A stretch of DNA of 64,000 nt from an uncultured Saprospiraceae bacterium (GTDB lineage: Bacteria > Bacteroidota > Bacteroidia > Chitinophagales > Saprospiraceae). The stretch spans positions 1 to 64,000 of the forward strand of contig CALLMH010000063.1 of the NCBI GenBank assembly GCA_938007965.1, read 5' to 3'. The stretch's first letter is position 1. Every line of letters begins with the position of its first letter. A program made the translations under genes and the position numbers. Under the pieces are notes generated by a model. It made no database searches. It was not told the DNA's origin and was given only the letters and a program-made list of their open reading frames with translations. Below are positions 28,999 through 37,951 of this stretch, one piece after another.

Positions 28999-29276
28999 GA
29001 TGTTTTTACTTTTGCAGAGTTCTGCATTAGGGCATATTAAACCTAACATCTGTCCTAACTTGGGTAAAGTTGCAGTGAGCACATTTGGAAGTAGACTAAG
29101 AGATTGTCGTAAAGCAAAGAATCTATGTACTCCTTTCTCTCTAATGATGAATGGAAGAAATAGCATAATTTTTCTCATCCTCTTCAAAATAGATAGCTCT
29201 CAGCTTAGTATTTTCATATTCTTGTATATATTGAAAATGCCAACTAATCCACTACTTTTGCAAAAAGAATCAACTA
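28999..29276 (+). other. tRNA-flanking spacer with a possible HTH-gene remnant
   Basis: No intact gene. A plus-strand frame at about 29080-29125 reads TFGSRLRDCRKAKNL, like the start of a XRE-type helix-turn-helix protein, but it does not continue into a helix-turn-helix in any frame. May be chance or a decayed integration remnant next to the tRNA. Confidence 0.25.
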
Positions 29277-31454
29277 TTGCAAGATCTTCTACTCATCACT
29301 CCGCCATTCACTCAACTGAATACCCCTTATCCAGCTACCGCATACATCAAGGGATTCTTGAATATGAAAGGAATCACTGCGTATCAGATGGATCTTGGGA
29401 TAGAAGTGATACTACAGTTGTTTTCTAAGGCTGGGTTGAGTGATATATTTGCCCAAGCTCCTCCTGAAAAAATTACAACTCCAAATATCCATCGGATATA
29501 CGCACTGCGATCCTCTTATATCGATACGATTGATGATGTGATATCATTTTTACAAGGAAAAAACCAGACGATCGCTCGACAGATCTGTACGGATAATTTC
29601 CTCCCTCGCGCTTCTCGATTTGATCAACTGGATGATATGGAGTGGGCATTTGGCAATATGGGCATGCAAGACAAAGCGAAGCACCTTGCTACTCTTTACT
29701 TAGAAGACATCTCTGATTTCATAGTGGCTATGATAGATGAGAACTTCGGATTTAGTCGCTATGCGGAGCGTCTCGGCAGAAGTGCCAATTCGTTCGATGA
29801 GATATATGCTGCATTGCAGGAAGAGTCTACTTACATAGATCATATTACTCTACAAATATTAGAAGAAAAACTCCAATTCGTCCAACCAAAATTGGTCTGT
29901 CTGTCTGTCCCATTTCCAGGGAACCTATACAGCTCATTTCGATGTGGTCAATATATCAAGAAGCACCATCCGCACATCAAAGTGGCGATGGGCGGTGGTT
30001 TTCCAAATACAGAACTTAGATCTTTGACAGATGTTCGGGTGTTTGAGTATTGGGATTACATCTCACTAGATGATGGCGAGTTACCATTGGAGCTCATCGT
30101 GTCCAATGTACTGAATCCGACCAGTAATAATCCTAATTACAATTTTCTAAAACGTACATTCTTATTAGAAAATGGAGAAGTGGTCTACAACAACTTTTCG
30201 CTGCGACAGGACTATAAACAAGCCGACGTAGGCACTCCTGATTATTCTGATCTTTTATTGGACCGATACGTGTCCGTCATAGAGATCGCCAATCCTATGC
30301 ACAGCTTATGGAGTGATGGTCGATGGAATAAGCTGACCATGGCGCACGGATGCTACTGGGGCAAATGTACATTCTGTGATATATCATTGGACTACATCGG
30401 CAAATATGAACCTGTTACTGCCAGATTATTGGTGGATCGTATGGAACAGATCATCACTCAAACGGGAGAAAAAGGCTTCCACTTTGTGGATGAAGCTGCA
30501 CCTCCTGCACTGATGAGAGAAGTAGCACTAGAGATACTGCGAAGAAGATTGGTCGTAAGCTGGTGGACCAATATCCGATTCGAAAAGAGCTTCACGTGGG
30601 ATCTATGTCGACTACTCAAAAGGAGTGGTTGTATCGCTGTATCAGGTGGTCTAGAAGTGGCTTCTGATAGATTACTAGACCTCATCCAGAAAGGTGTCAC
30701 TGTAGCCCAAGTCGCAAGAGTAACCAGAAATCTAACCGAATCTGGTATCATGGTACATGCATATCTGATGTACGGCTACCCTACTCAGACGGAGCAGGAG
30801 ACGGTGGATAGTCTGGAGATGGTGCGTCAATTATTTGAATTGGGGATCATACAGTCGGGATTCTGGCATCAGTTTGCACTAACAGCGCACAGTCCCGTGG
30901 GACAAGACCCTGATGCTTATGGTATAGTCCCCGATCAGAAGGAGATCAAATTTGCCAATAACGACATAGCATTTACAGATAGTACCAACATAGATCACGC
31001 TCAATTTAGCGAGGGACTGAAAAAATCGCTATACAATTATATGCACGGTGTATGCTTTGAGTTTCCGCTTCAAGATTGGTTTGACTTAGAGATACCAAAG
31101 ACTACAATAGATCCTGATTTCATAGAGAATTGTCTTAATTCTGATACGAGTGTATCACCAAAACCGAGCTCTAAGTTGTACTGGCTGGGCGATCTTCCTA
31201 CGGTCGAAAATTCACATCAAGGACACTGCATCCTTACCTTCCATTTAAAAAACGAAGCCATAGAAATCGAGATGGAGAAATCATTTTCTCTTTGGTTTTT
31301 AGAAATAATAAAAAGAATGATCGTCGGGGCAGAGGCTCCATTACAATTCCAATCACTCAAAAAGGAGTACGAAGATCATTATGAGGACTTCGAATTATTC
31401 TGGGAAAGTGAAGATATACAAAGAATGAGAAATACTGGTTTGGTTATTGTTTAG
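29277..31454 (+). CDS. B12-binding-type radical SAM protein
   Basis: 725 residues. The N-terminal part (about 1-280) has a cobalamin-binding-like Rossmann region (VAMGGGFPNTELRSL, then DYISLDDGE). The radical SAM core (about 345-560) has its cluster cysteines as CYWGKCTFC at 359-367, a C-x4-C-x2-C spacing instead of the usual C-x3-C-x2-C. It continues with the SAM-binding GGLEVAS and a strand HAYLMYGYPTQTEQE. The last 150 residues are a C-terminal domain of unknown role. The reaction is unknown; related proteins methylate or rearrange cell-envelope or cofactor substrates. The TTG at 29277 gives an N-terminus with a normal MQDLLLITPPFT opening. It is monocistronic, followed by a repeat mosaic. 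Confidence 0.85.
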   Translation: MQDLLLITPPFTQLNTPYPATAYIKGFLNMKGITAYQMDLGIEVILQLFSKAGLSDIFAQAPPEKITTPNIHRIYALRSSYIDTIDDVISFLQGKNQTIARQICTDNFLPRASRFDQLDDMEWAFGNMGMQDKAKHLATLYLEDISDFIVAMIDENFGFSRYAERLGRSANSFDEIYAALQEESTYIDHITLQILEEKLQFVQPKLVCLSVPFPGNLYSSFRCGQYIKKHHPHIKVAMGGGFPNTELRSLTDVRVFEYWDYISLDDGELPLELIVSNVLNPTSNNPNYNFLKRTFLLENGEVVYNNFSLRQDYKQADVGTPDYSDLLLDRYVSVIEIANPMHSLWSDGRWNKLTMAHGCYWGKCTFCDISLDYIGKYEPVTARLLVDRMEQIITQTGEKGFHFVDEAAPPALMREVALEILRRRLVVSWWTNIRFEKSFTWDLCRLLKRSGCIAVSGGLEVASDRLLDLIQKGVTVAQVARVTRNLTESGIMVHAYLMYGYPTQTEQETVDSLEMVRQLFELGIIQSGFWHQFALTAHSPVGQDPDAYGIVPDQKEIKFANNDIAFTDSTNIDHAQFSEGLKKSLYNYMHGVCFEFPLQDWFDLEIPKTTIDPDFIENCLNSDTSVSPKPSSKLYWLGDLPTVENSHQGHCILTFHLKNEAIEIEMEKSFSLWFLEIIKRMIVGAEAPLQFQSLKKEYEDHYEDFELFWESEDIQRMRNTGLVIV

Positions 31455-31533
31455 CTTCTATTTCTAAGAAGCGTAATTCAGAAGTAAAGGCGAGCAATAT
31501 AAGTGTGTGATGATGTGGATTCAAGTCGACCAT

Positions 31534-31970
31534 GGTCTTAGCTGGCTTAGGTAGGGATATTCAGTAGATCTGAATATCCTTATTTATATAGCCCTTCACT
31601 CCGCTTACTGCTAAATGAATACCCCGTTTACGCTTGATTTTACGTAAATATGAGGTAATAAATTTCAACCTAAACTTCCACTCGCCGTTAGGGCTTTCAT
31701 TTTTGGCTTGACCCAAAAACGAAACAAAAAACGAGTGTTTGCTAAACAAGCCATCTCTTATCTGAAGACTTTACCTGACTTTTAACGCTATTTGGATCAC
31801 ATTTTGACTAAACTTGCAAAACTCGCTTACGCTCAGACAGTTGCAAGTTCTTAACGCCAAAATGAAATCCAAATACCTAAGCCAGCTAAGGTCAATTTAA
31901 TTTCTGCCACAAATTAATACTCCTTGTAAGTGATATAATTTTAATATTGTCCTTACTTCTGAATAACCCT
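31534..31970 (+). repeat. Dispersed repeat copy 2 with MITE-like inverted termini
   Basis: 31578-31970 is almost identical to 1-393. In front lie a 20-base left end (31534-31553) whose reverse complement matches 31874-31893 at 18 of 20 bases, perfect over tacctaagccagctaag, and a perfect 10-base hairpin (31555-31579, ggatattcag/ctgaatatcc). So 31534-31893 is a 360-base segment with terminal inverted repeats. The copy match continues 77 bases past the right terminus. A short minus-strand frame inside is not convincing as a gene. Confidence 0.85.
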
Positions 31971-31986
31971 GTCGAGAGGTATTCAG

Positions 31987-32045
31987 GGATATTCCGAAAT
32001 ACAGAATATCCTCTTATTCACTAGAATATGACAGCCTTACTTCTG
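31987..32045 (+). repeat. Family B hairpin-tail repeat, copy 4
   Basis: Perfect 8-base arms ggatattc (31987-31994) and gaatatcc (32004-32011) around cgaaataca, then the tail tcttattcactagaatatga and cagccttacttctga. Lies 17 bases after the 393-base repeat ends, between convergent genes. Confidence 0.92.
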
Positions 32046-32191
32046 AAAAATTGAGGATGCATAACTTCATAACTCAATTCAAACACCTAAGACAGTCAAG
32101 ACCAATAGTGACTATCTACTTAAAATCATCGTATCACATAATAGGATTGCTCTCCTTATTTCTCAACTTCCCTAGTTACGAATGCTCCAGA

Positions 32192-34729
32192 TTATATTTT
32201 CACAACTCTACTTGCACTTCCATAAGCAGGTCTTATAAAATACTGGCCTTGTGGAAGATCAGAAATGTCTACTATATGATTCAATGAATTAATAGTCTCA
32301 CTTCTGACAAAAACTCCTTCCCATGAGAGAATATCAATGCGCTCTCCTACTGCTACTCCATCTATGGTAAATTCTGATTGGGTGATCGTCGGATATAATT
32401 TGATCCTTTGTTTACTAATCTCCTCGCTACTCACATCTTGCAATTGATCTAAGTCAAAAGTGTATATGCCTCTAGCGAAAGTACCCGCTACCAGTTTATT
32501 GTCATTACTAAGTGCCAAATCATATACTGGAATAATAGGCATATCATCCCCTAATCGCTCCCAGCTGACACCTCCATCTTTGGTATGATAGACGCCTCCA
32601 TCAGTTCCTATAAATATATTCTCATCATCTGCGGAAGATTTCAACAGTATATCATTGATCGCAATCTGAGGTAAGTTACCGCTTATTGATTCCCAGGTAT
32701 CCCCATTATCCATAGATTTATAGATATAAGGTGTATAGTCATTGTCCCTATATCCTTGTATAGTCACGTAGACAGTCTCCTCATTGGTTCTAGAAGCCTT
32801 TACGTCAGAGATGTATCGCCTTGGTAACCCTTCATTGATAAGATCCCATGACTCTCCTAGATCCAGACTTCTCCATACCAGACCATCTGAAGTGCCGCAG
32901 TATAGATAGTTACTATTGATTGTCGATTCATCAAGTGTAGAGATATTATGCGTCCTTGCAGATGATAGATCCACGGTATCTGTCAAATCTCCACTTATTG
33001 GAAACCAACTCGGAGCAAATGGAGATTCGCTTCTATAGATCTTATTCGTACCCGTATACATCACTTGAGGATTATAAGCAGACATGATGTATTGCATATC
33101 CCAATTTCTACTTCCCTGTAATCCAGAAATTCCAGATGTGTATGATTCTCCACCGTCTAAGGTAATTCTGATATTTCCATTTTGAGTCTCTACATACCAT
33201 ATATTAGGATCATTAGGATGAAAGACCATCTGAAAACCGTCACCGCCAAATATCCTCGGCCAATTATTAACAGAATCTATCGCTCCTCCAGTGGTTCCAT
33301 TGTCTTGCGCACCTCCATAGAAATTATCATCAAATGGATTAATCGCTATCCTGTAGAATTGAGTAGTTATATTATTCTCGATGTCTGACCATTCACTTCC
33401 GCCTATTTCTTGACGATACGCACCACCATCAGTAGCCAATATTATATCATCTTCTGTATATACCATATCATGTTTATCCGCATGGACTATGTATTGACTC
33501 CAAGTCGGTGCCGCTAAAAACCAATTTTCGCCACCATCTTTCGTATTGTACAATTCTACGCTCAATATGGATATATCATTTTCATCCATGGGATTGACAC
33601 GGATCTTACCAAAGTACCATCCAAACCCTCGAAATACATCACAAGGAAGAGCGAAGTCGCCACTATTGGGTATTTTATCCCAAGTCTCTCCTGCATTATT
33701 AGTTTTGTAGATACCTTCTAATCTGAAAGGAGAATTGCAATCTTCTGACGGCTCGTTCGAAACAAAAGTAGCAAATACAATATCTGGATCTCCGCTATAC
33801 ATCGCTAATCCAGGTCTGACTAATTCTCCTAGTGGTAATCCATCAGTAAGTCTTTCCCAAGATTCTCCTCCATCTGAAGTTTTAAAAATACCAGTTTGAT
33901 CACTGGCTATTAATGATTCTCTATTATTTCTAATCCTAGTCCAAGTAGCGGCATAGACTATATCCGCATTATCCGGATGGACCTCTATATCGATCACACC
34001 TGTGGAATCATTCAAGTAAAAGACCTGCTCCCAGCTTTCGCCCCCATCAACGGATTTGTATAGACCTCTATCCTCCGTCCGTTCGAATGGCAGTCCCATA
34101 CTTGCTGCGTATACTATACTTGAGTTTGATGGTGATATACCTATTTCCGAAATCACCCCAGCTTCAGTGAGCCCCATTTCATCCCATGTAGCGCCTCCAT
34201 CTAGAGATTTATATACTCCATCTCCTGTCACGGGATAGCCAGAAATATTATGATCTCCTGTCCCTACGTATACAATATCTGGATCATTGGGATCATATTG
34301 CACATCACTTATAGAGAGTATATCTTGGTCATCAAATACAGGTTCCCAGTTGTCTCCATTATCAGTTGTCTTGAATATTCCACCCGATGCATAACCCAAC
34401 ATCACCTCATTTGCTTGCTCAGGATTTACCGCGATCGTATTTACTCTTCCGCCGATATTGCCAGGACCTTGTTGCTCCCAACTGCCTGTTCGTACAGAAT
34501 TATCTCTTTGTTTCTTAATGTTAGCTAGCGAAGAGCGATATGCTTGTATAGCAAAAGATTCTTCCGGGTAATTTTGTGCCCATATATGACCTTCTGCAGG
34601 GTATAGTTTTTCTTCTATTCTTAATGATGTACTTGGATCTGCCTTGTGGCTACTTCCTTCGTTGTTACAAGAGAAGAATAGTACACTTGAGAAAATGATT
34701 CCTGAGCATATAATTTTGATTGACTTCAT
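32192..34729 (-). CDS. Asp-box (BNR/sortilin-like) surface protein with T9SS tail
   Basis: 845 residues. The first 21 residues resemble a lipoprotein signal with cysteine 21 in VLFFSCNNEGSS. The body holds many Asp-box motifs (KTTDNGDNW, KSLDGGATW, KSVDGGESW, KTSDGGESW, RSLDLGESW, KSMDNGDTW, HTKDGGVSW), giving one or two beta propellers of the sortilin/BNR type over about 85-760. The end (about 775-845, IKLYPTITQSEFTIDG...GQYFIRP) is a T9SS type A-like tail. No enzyme residues of a sialidase are recognisable, so binding at the cell surface is more likely than hydrolysis. Lipobox plus sorting tail together is unusual. Monocistronic; convergent with the radical SAM gene. Confidence 0.85.
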   Translation of the reverse strand: MKSIKIICSGIIFSSVLFFSCNNEGSSHKADPSTSLRIEEKLYPAEGHIWAQNYPEESFAIQAYRSSLANIKKQRDNSVRTGSWEQQGPGNIGGRVNTIAVNPEQANEVMLGYASGGIFKTTDNGDNWEPVFDDQDILSISDVQYDPNDPDIVYVGTGDHNISGYPVTGDGVYKSLDGGATWDEMGLTEAGVISEIGISPSNSSIVYAASMGLPFERTEDRGLYKSVDGGESWEQVFYLNDSTGVIDIEVHPDNADIVYAATWTRIRNNRESLIASDQTGIFKTSDGGESWERLTDGLPLGELVRPGLAMYSGDPDIVFATFVSNEPSEDCNSPFRLEGIYKTNNAGETWDKIPNSGDFALPCDVFRGFGWYFGKIRVNPMDENDISILSVELYNTKDGGENWFLAAPTWSQYIVHADKHDMVYTEDDIILATDGGAYRQEIGGSEWSDIENNITTQFYRIAINPFDDNFYGGAQDNGTTGGAIDSVNNWPRIFGGDGFQMVFHPNDPNIWYVETQNGNIRITLDGGESYTSGISGLQGSRNWDMQYIMSAYNPQVMYTGTNKIYRSESPFAPSWFPISGDLTDTVDLSSARTHNISTLDESTINSNYLYCGTSDGLVWRSLDLGESWDLINEGLPRRYISDVKASRTNEETVYVTIQGYRDNDYTPYIYKSMDNGDTWESISGNLPQIAINDILLKSSADDENIFIGTDGGVYHTKDGGVSWERLGDDMPIIPVYDLALSNDNKLVAGTFARGIYTFDLDQLQDVSSEEISKQRIKLYPTITQSEFTIDGVAVGERIDILSWEGVFVRSETINSLNHIVDISDLPQGQYFIRPAYGSASRVVKI

Positions 34730-34864
34730 GGAGCTTATATTTTACCTTTATTAAATATAATCAATTAGTCCCATAAATTCATGATCACATTTCTTAGTGT
34801 TTACCACAAATACTCGATTGCGACATTTACTATAGAGTATAAGAGATAGAATTATTAGTATATC

Positions 34865-35515
34865 CTAATCCTGCAATTTGGACCCAAAAGCAAGATCACC
34901 GGCATCACCAAGCCCAGGTACTATATATGCTTTAGCAGTTAGTTCTTCATCTTCAGCGGCTACCCAAATAGAGACATCAGGAAACAAACGATTCAGATAT
35001 GCTAAACCTGTCGATGAGGCGATCGCAACGACTATGTGCATTTGTTTTGGCTTGCCATATTCTAAGATTGCTTCGACAGCCTGTTTCATAGATGCACCTG
35101 TCGCTAGCATCGGGTCTGAGATGATGACTACCGCATCGTCTATGTCGGGGCATGTTACATATTGCATTCTAATATCGAAGGTACCATCCTTATGGTGTTT
35201 TCTGTACGCTGATATAAAACCATTGTCCGCATGATCAAGATAAGACAATAACCCATTATGAAGTGGCAATCCAGCTCTTAGTATGGTCGTGAGCACAATC
35301 CGATCTTTACTCAACTGACACTTAGCCACACCTAGAGGAGTCTCTACTTTTGCTTTTTCGTATGATAATTTCTTGCTGATTTCGTAGGCAAATATTTCAC
35401 CGATTCGCTCCATATTACGACGAAATCTTAGACGATCAGTTTGTATTTTCACATCCCTGATTTCTGCGACGAATTGATTTAGAACGGTGTTATTTTCGAA
35501 TAATCTATAGATCAT
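34865..35515 (-). CDS. upp: Uracil phosphoribosyltransferase
   Basis: 216 residues from the ATG at 35515 (MIYRLFENN). Makes UMP from uracil and PRPP in pyrimidine salvage. The PRPP loop reads ISDPMLATGASMKQAVEAI, with MLATGAS where most family members have MLATGGS. The RFRRNMERIGEIFAYEISKKL segment and the C-terminal VPGLGDAGDLAFG are typical. The frame stays open another 34 codons upstream to an ATG at 35617, but that addition is hydrophobic and unlike the family, so I chose the inner start. Divergent from the symporter gene. Confidence 0.95.
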   Translation of the reverse strand: MIYRLFENNTVLNQFVAEIRDVKIQTDRLRFRRNMERIGEIFAYEISKKLSYEKAKVETPLGVAKCQLSKDRIVLTTILRAGLPLHNGLLSYLDHADNGFISAYRKHHKDGTFDIRMQYVTCPDIDDAVVIISDPMLATGASMKQAVEAILEYGKPKQMHIVVAIASSTGLAYLNRLFPDVSIWVAAEDEELTAKAYIVPGLGDAGDLAFGSKLQD

Positions 35516-35563
35516 GCTTAAATGAATATATAATGAAAAATGATAAAGTGTAAAACACAATGT

Positions 35564-35571
35564 TACATTTG
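35564..35571 (+). promoter_or_regulatory. -7 box of the symporter-murQ operon
   Basis: TACATTTG fits TAnnTTTG, about 50 bases before the symporter start. No clear -33 TTG. Confidence 0.4.
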
Positions 35572-35622
35572 TAATGCAATATGAACTAATTGGGTCAATA
35601 TACCCAATAAAAACCACAAATT

Positions 35623-37122
35623 ATGGAACATCTATCGCCTACTACTATCCTATCCGTCATTATGGGATATTTCCTTGTTCTTATAGCGATATCCTATTTA
35701 ACTTCAGGAAAAGGAGACAACAAAACTTTCTTCACCGCCAATCGTAATTCTCCTTGGTTACTAGTTGCAATTGGGATGATAGGAGCGAGTCTATCTGGCG
35801 TTACTTTCATATCCATCCCTGGCTTGATAGGCAAGTCAGAGGGAGCCAATATAAACTTCTCTTATATGCAGATGGTGTTTGGCTACCTGGTAGGATACGC
35901 TGTCATAGCGCTGATCTTAATGCCGATTTATTACAAATATAACTTGACATCTATCTACACCTTTCTTGACAAAAAAATAGGTAAAGGTGCATATAAAACG
36001 GGAGCGGCTTTCTTCCTATTGTCGAGAGTTATTGGAGCTTCCTTCAGATTATACTTGGTCTCGTTGGTACTCGATATCTTTGTAACTGGACCACTCGGGA
36101 TTCCATTTTTTGCTACTGTGATAATCACTATTTTATTAATATGGATCTATACATTCAAGGGAGGTATAAAAACCATAGTCATCACAGATACTTTTCAGAC
36201 AGTGAGCATGTTGGCCGCGGTCGGCATGACCATTTATACGATAATCAATAGCTTAGATACAGATATTTCTGGTATGTGGTCTATGATTTCCGATCGAGGC
36301 TACACCAAGGTATTCTACTTTGAGGACGGATGGAATGATGCAAATAATTTTTTCAAACAGTTTTTTGGTGGTGCACTGATCGCTATCGTGATGACTGGAC
36401 TAGACCAGGATATGATGCAGAAAAATCTGACCTGCAGAACATTAGGAGATGCACAAAAAAATATTTTTACGTTTTCATTTATTCTGATATTTGCGAATCT
36501 ACTATTTTTGATTTTAGGTGCATTGCTCTACACATTTGCCGCAGAAAAAGGAATAACATTGCCCGAAATAGCAGACCAACTATACCCAATGATCGCGCTA
36601 GATCATCTACCTCCATCCGTTGGTATCGTATTTATCCTAGGTCTTATCGCGGCCGCATACTCTAGCGCTGACTCAGCTTTGACGAGTCTTACTACTATAT
36701 TCTGCATAGACTTCTTGGATATGGATAAAGACAGTATATCGAAGGACAATACACGTACTAGATTATTCGTGCATATAGGATTTAGCTTTTTATTACTCCT
36801 AGTGATCTTAGCATTCAATGCATATAATGATGATTCCGTGATAAACAAACTTTTCAAAGCTGCGAACTACACCTACGGGCCTATACTCGGCTTATTCTTA
36901 TTCAGTATTCTAACTGACCGAGTCACCAATAACTCATGGGTGGTATATGTATGTCTAGCTGCACCGATTATTTGCTACATAATAAATGCTCTATCCAGTC
37001 AATATCTCGGTGGATTCCAATGGGGCAATATGATTCTCGCATTGAATGGTTCATTGACGTACCTGGGCTTAATATTAATATCAACACCAAAGCCCAAGCA
37101 ACTACTTACCCCTTCAAAATAG
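35623..37122 (+). CDS. Sodium:solute symporter (SSS family)
   Basis: 499 residues with about thirteen hydrophobic segments spread over the whole length, beginning with SPTTILSVIMGYFLVLIAISYL. The early sodium-site region (LLVAIGMIGASLSGVTFISIPG, about 45-66) and the later GLIAAAYSSADSALTSLTT motif (about 342-360) are those of the SSS/SLC5 family. Substrate not readable from sequence. murQ starts 7 bases downstream, so the two are surely co-transcribed; this points to N-acetylmuramic acid or its anhydro or phosphate form as the substrate, by inference. Divergent from upp with 107 bases between starts. Confidence 0.92.
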   Translation: MEHLSPTTILSVIMGYFLVLIAISYLTSGKGDNKTFFTANRNSPWLLVAIGMIGASLSGVTFISIPGLIGKSEGANINFSYMQMVFGYLVGYAVIALILMPIYYKYNLTSIYTFLDKKIGKGAYKTGAAFFLLSRVIGASFRLYLVSLVLDIFVTGPLGIPFFATVIITILLIWIYTFKGGIKTIVITDTFQTVSMLAAVGMTIYTIINSLDTDISGMWSMISDRGYTKVFYFEDGWNDANNFFKQFFGGALIAIVMTGLDQDMMQKNLTCRTLGDAQKNIFTFSFILIFANLLFLILGALLYTFAAEKGITLPEIADQLYPMIALDHLPPSVGIVFILGLIAAAYSSADSALTSLTTIFCIDFLDMDKDSISKDNTRTRLFVHIGFSFLLLLVILAFNAYNDDSVINKLFKAANYTYGPILGLFLFSILTDRVTNNSWVVYVCLAAPIICYIINALSSQYLGGFQWGNMILALNGSLTYLGLILISTPKPKQLLTPSK

Positions 37123-37129
37123 AATAACT

Positions 37130-37951
37130 ATGGATAATAGAATCACTGAATCAGACTCTAAGTATAGACATCTCGAGCAGAAATCTACTTTAGAAATACT
37201 TACTGATATAAATAATGAGGACAAAACTGTACCTGACGCAGTCGAAAAAGCAATACCGCAAATAGAAGCCCTAGCAGATGCTATCTATCGTAAAATGAAA
37301 GATGGAGGTAGATTATTCTATATCGGAGCGGGCACTAGCGGCAGATTAGGGATAGTCGATGCTAGTGAATGTCCTCCGACATTTGGAGTGCCACATGACT
37401 GGGTCATAGGTCTCATGGCAGGAGGTGATGGAGCGATGCGTAAGGCTGTAGAATTCGCAGAGGATGATATCAACCTAGCATGGAAAGACCTCTCTGAATA
37501 TGCAATAAATGACCATGACTTTGTAGTAGGTATAGCCGCGTCAGGAAGTACTCCTTACGTAATAAATGGACTATCAACGTGCAACAAAAATAATATAGAA
37601 ACAGGTTGTATCTCTTGTAATATGAATTCGCCCTTAGCAGCTGTGGCGAAGTATCCAGTGGAAGTAGTCGTAGGTCCAGAATATGTAACCGGCTCCACAA
37701 GAATGAAAGCAGGTACTGCACAAAAACTAACTCTGAATATGCTAAGTACTACGGTTATGATAAAGCTAGGCAGAGTAAAGGACAATAAAATGGTGGACAT
37801 GCAACTATCTAATAATAAGCTCGTAGATCGCGGCACAAGAATGATCGTCAATAAAATTGAAATAGAATACGATCAAGCGAAAAAATTACTACTCAGGCAT
37901 GGCAGTGTACGTGCAGCTCTAGATGCATATGATGATGAAGGTAATCCTTGA
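37130..37951 (+). CDS. murQ: N-acetylmuramic acid 6-phosphate etherase
   Basis: 273 residues; splits MurNAc-6-phosphate into GlcNAc-6-phosphate and lactate in the cytoplasm. The SIS domain shows LFYIGAGTSGRLGIVDASECPPTFG (about 62-86, here named by ends GAGTSG and SECPPT), then AGGDGAMRKAVEFAEDD and the second GIAASGSTPYV motif. It is slightly shorter than E. coli MurQ (298), as is usual for Bacteroidota. 7 bases behind the symporter gene. Its stop codon directly abuts the stop codon of the convergent SulP gene (37951/37952). A kinase such as MurK or AnmK is not in view, so the phosphorylation step must come from elsewhere. Confidence 0.95.
   Translation: MDNRITESDSKYRHLEQKSTLEILTDINNEDKTVPDAVEKAIPQIEALADAIYRKMKDGGRLFYIGAGTSGRLGIVDASECPPTFGVPHDWVIGLMAGGDGAMRKAVEFAEDDINLAWKDLSEYAINDHDFVVGIAASGSTPYVINGLSTCNKNNIETGCISCNMNSPLAAVAKYPVEVVVGPEYVTGSTRMKAGTAQKLTLNMLSTTVMIKLGRVKDNKMVDMQLSNNKLVDRGTRMIVNKIEIEYDQAKKLLLRHGSVRAALDAYDDEGNP

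Larger units (their letters stand above)
31455..32191. other. Repeat-filled spacer between convergent genes
   Basis: 737 bases without a gene, largely made of the two repeat types given separately (31534-31970 and 31987-32045). Left of them, 31469-31533 shares a stretch (gaagtaaaggcgag, gtgtgatgat) with 46533-46570. The rest to 32191 shows nothing I recognise. Confidence 0.7.

Noticed and set aside
28997-29428. A 143-residue plus-strand open frame overlapping the radical SAM start
   Set aside because: It overlaps the conserved N-terminus of the radical SAM gene in another frame, and only a short scrap looks protein-like.
31561-31749. A 62-residue minus-strand open frame inside the repeat
   Set aside because: No signal, domain or promoter, and it depends on repeat sequence that differs between copies; the copy at the window start is changed in parts.
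31455-32191. CRISPR array in the repeat-rich spacer
   Set aside because: Repeats are not evenly spaced, are of different kinds, and no cas gene is near.
35516-35617. N-terminal extension of upp
   Set aside because: The 34 extra residues are hydrophobic and unlike the family; the ATG at 35515 gives the normal start.
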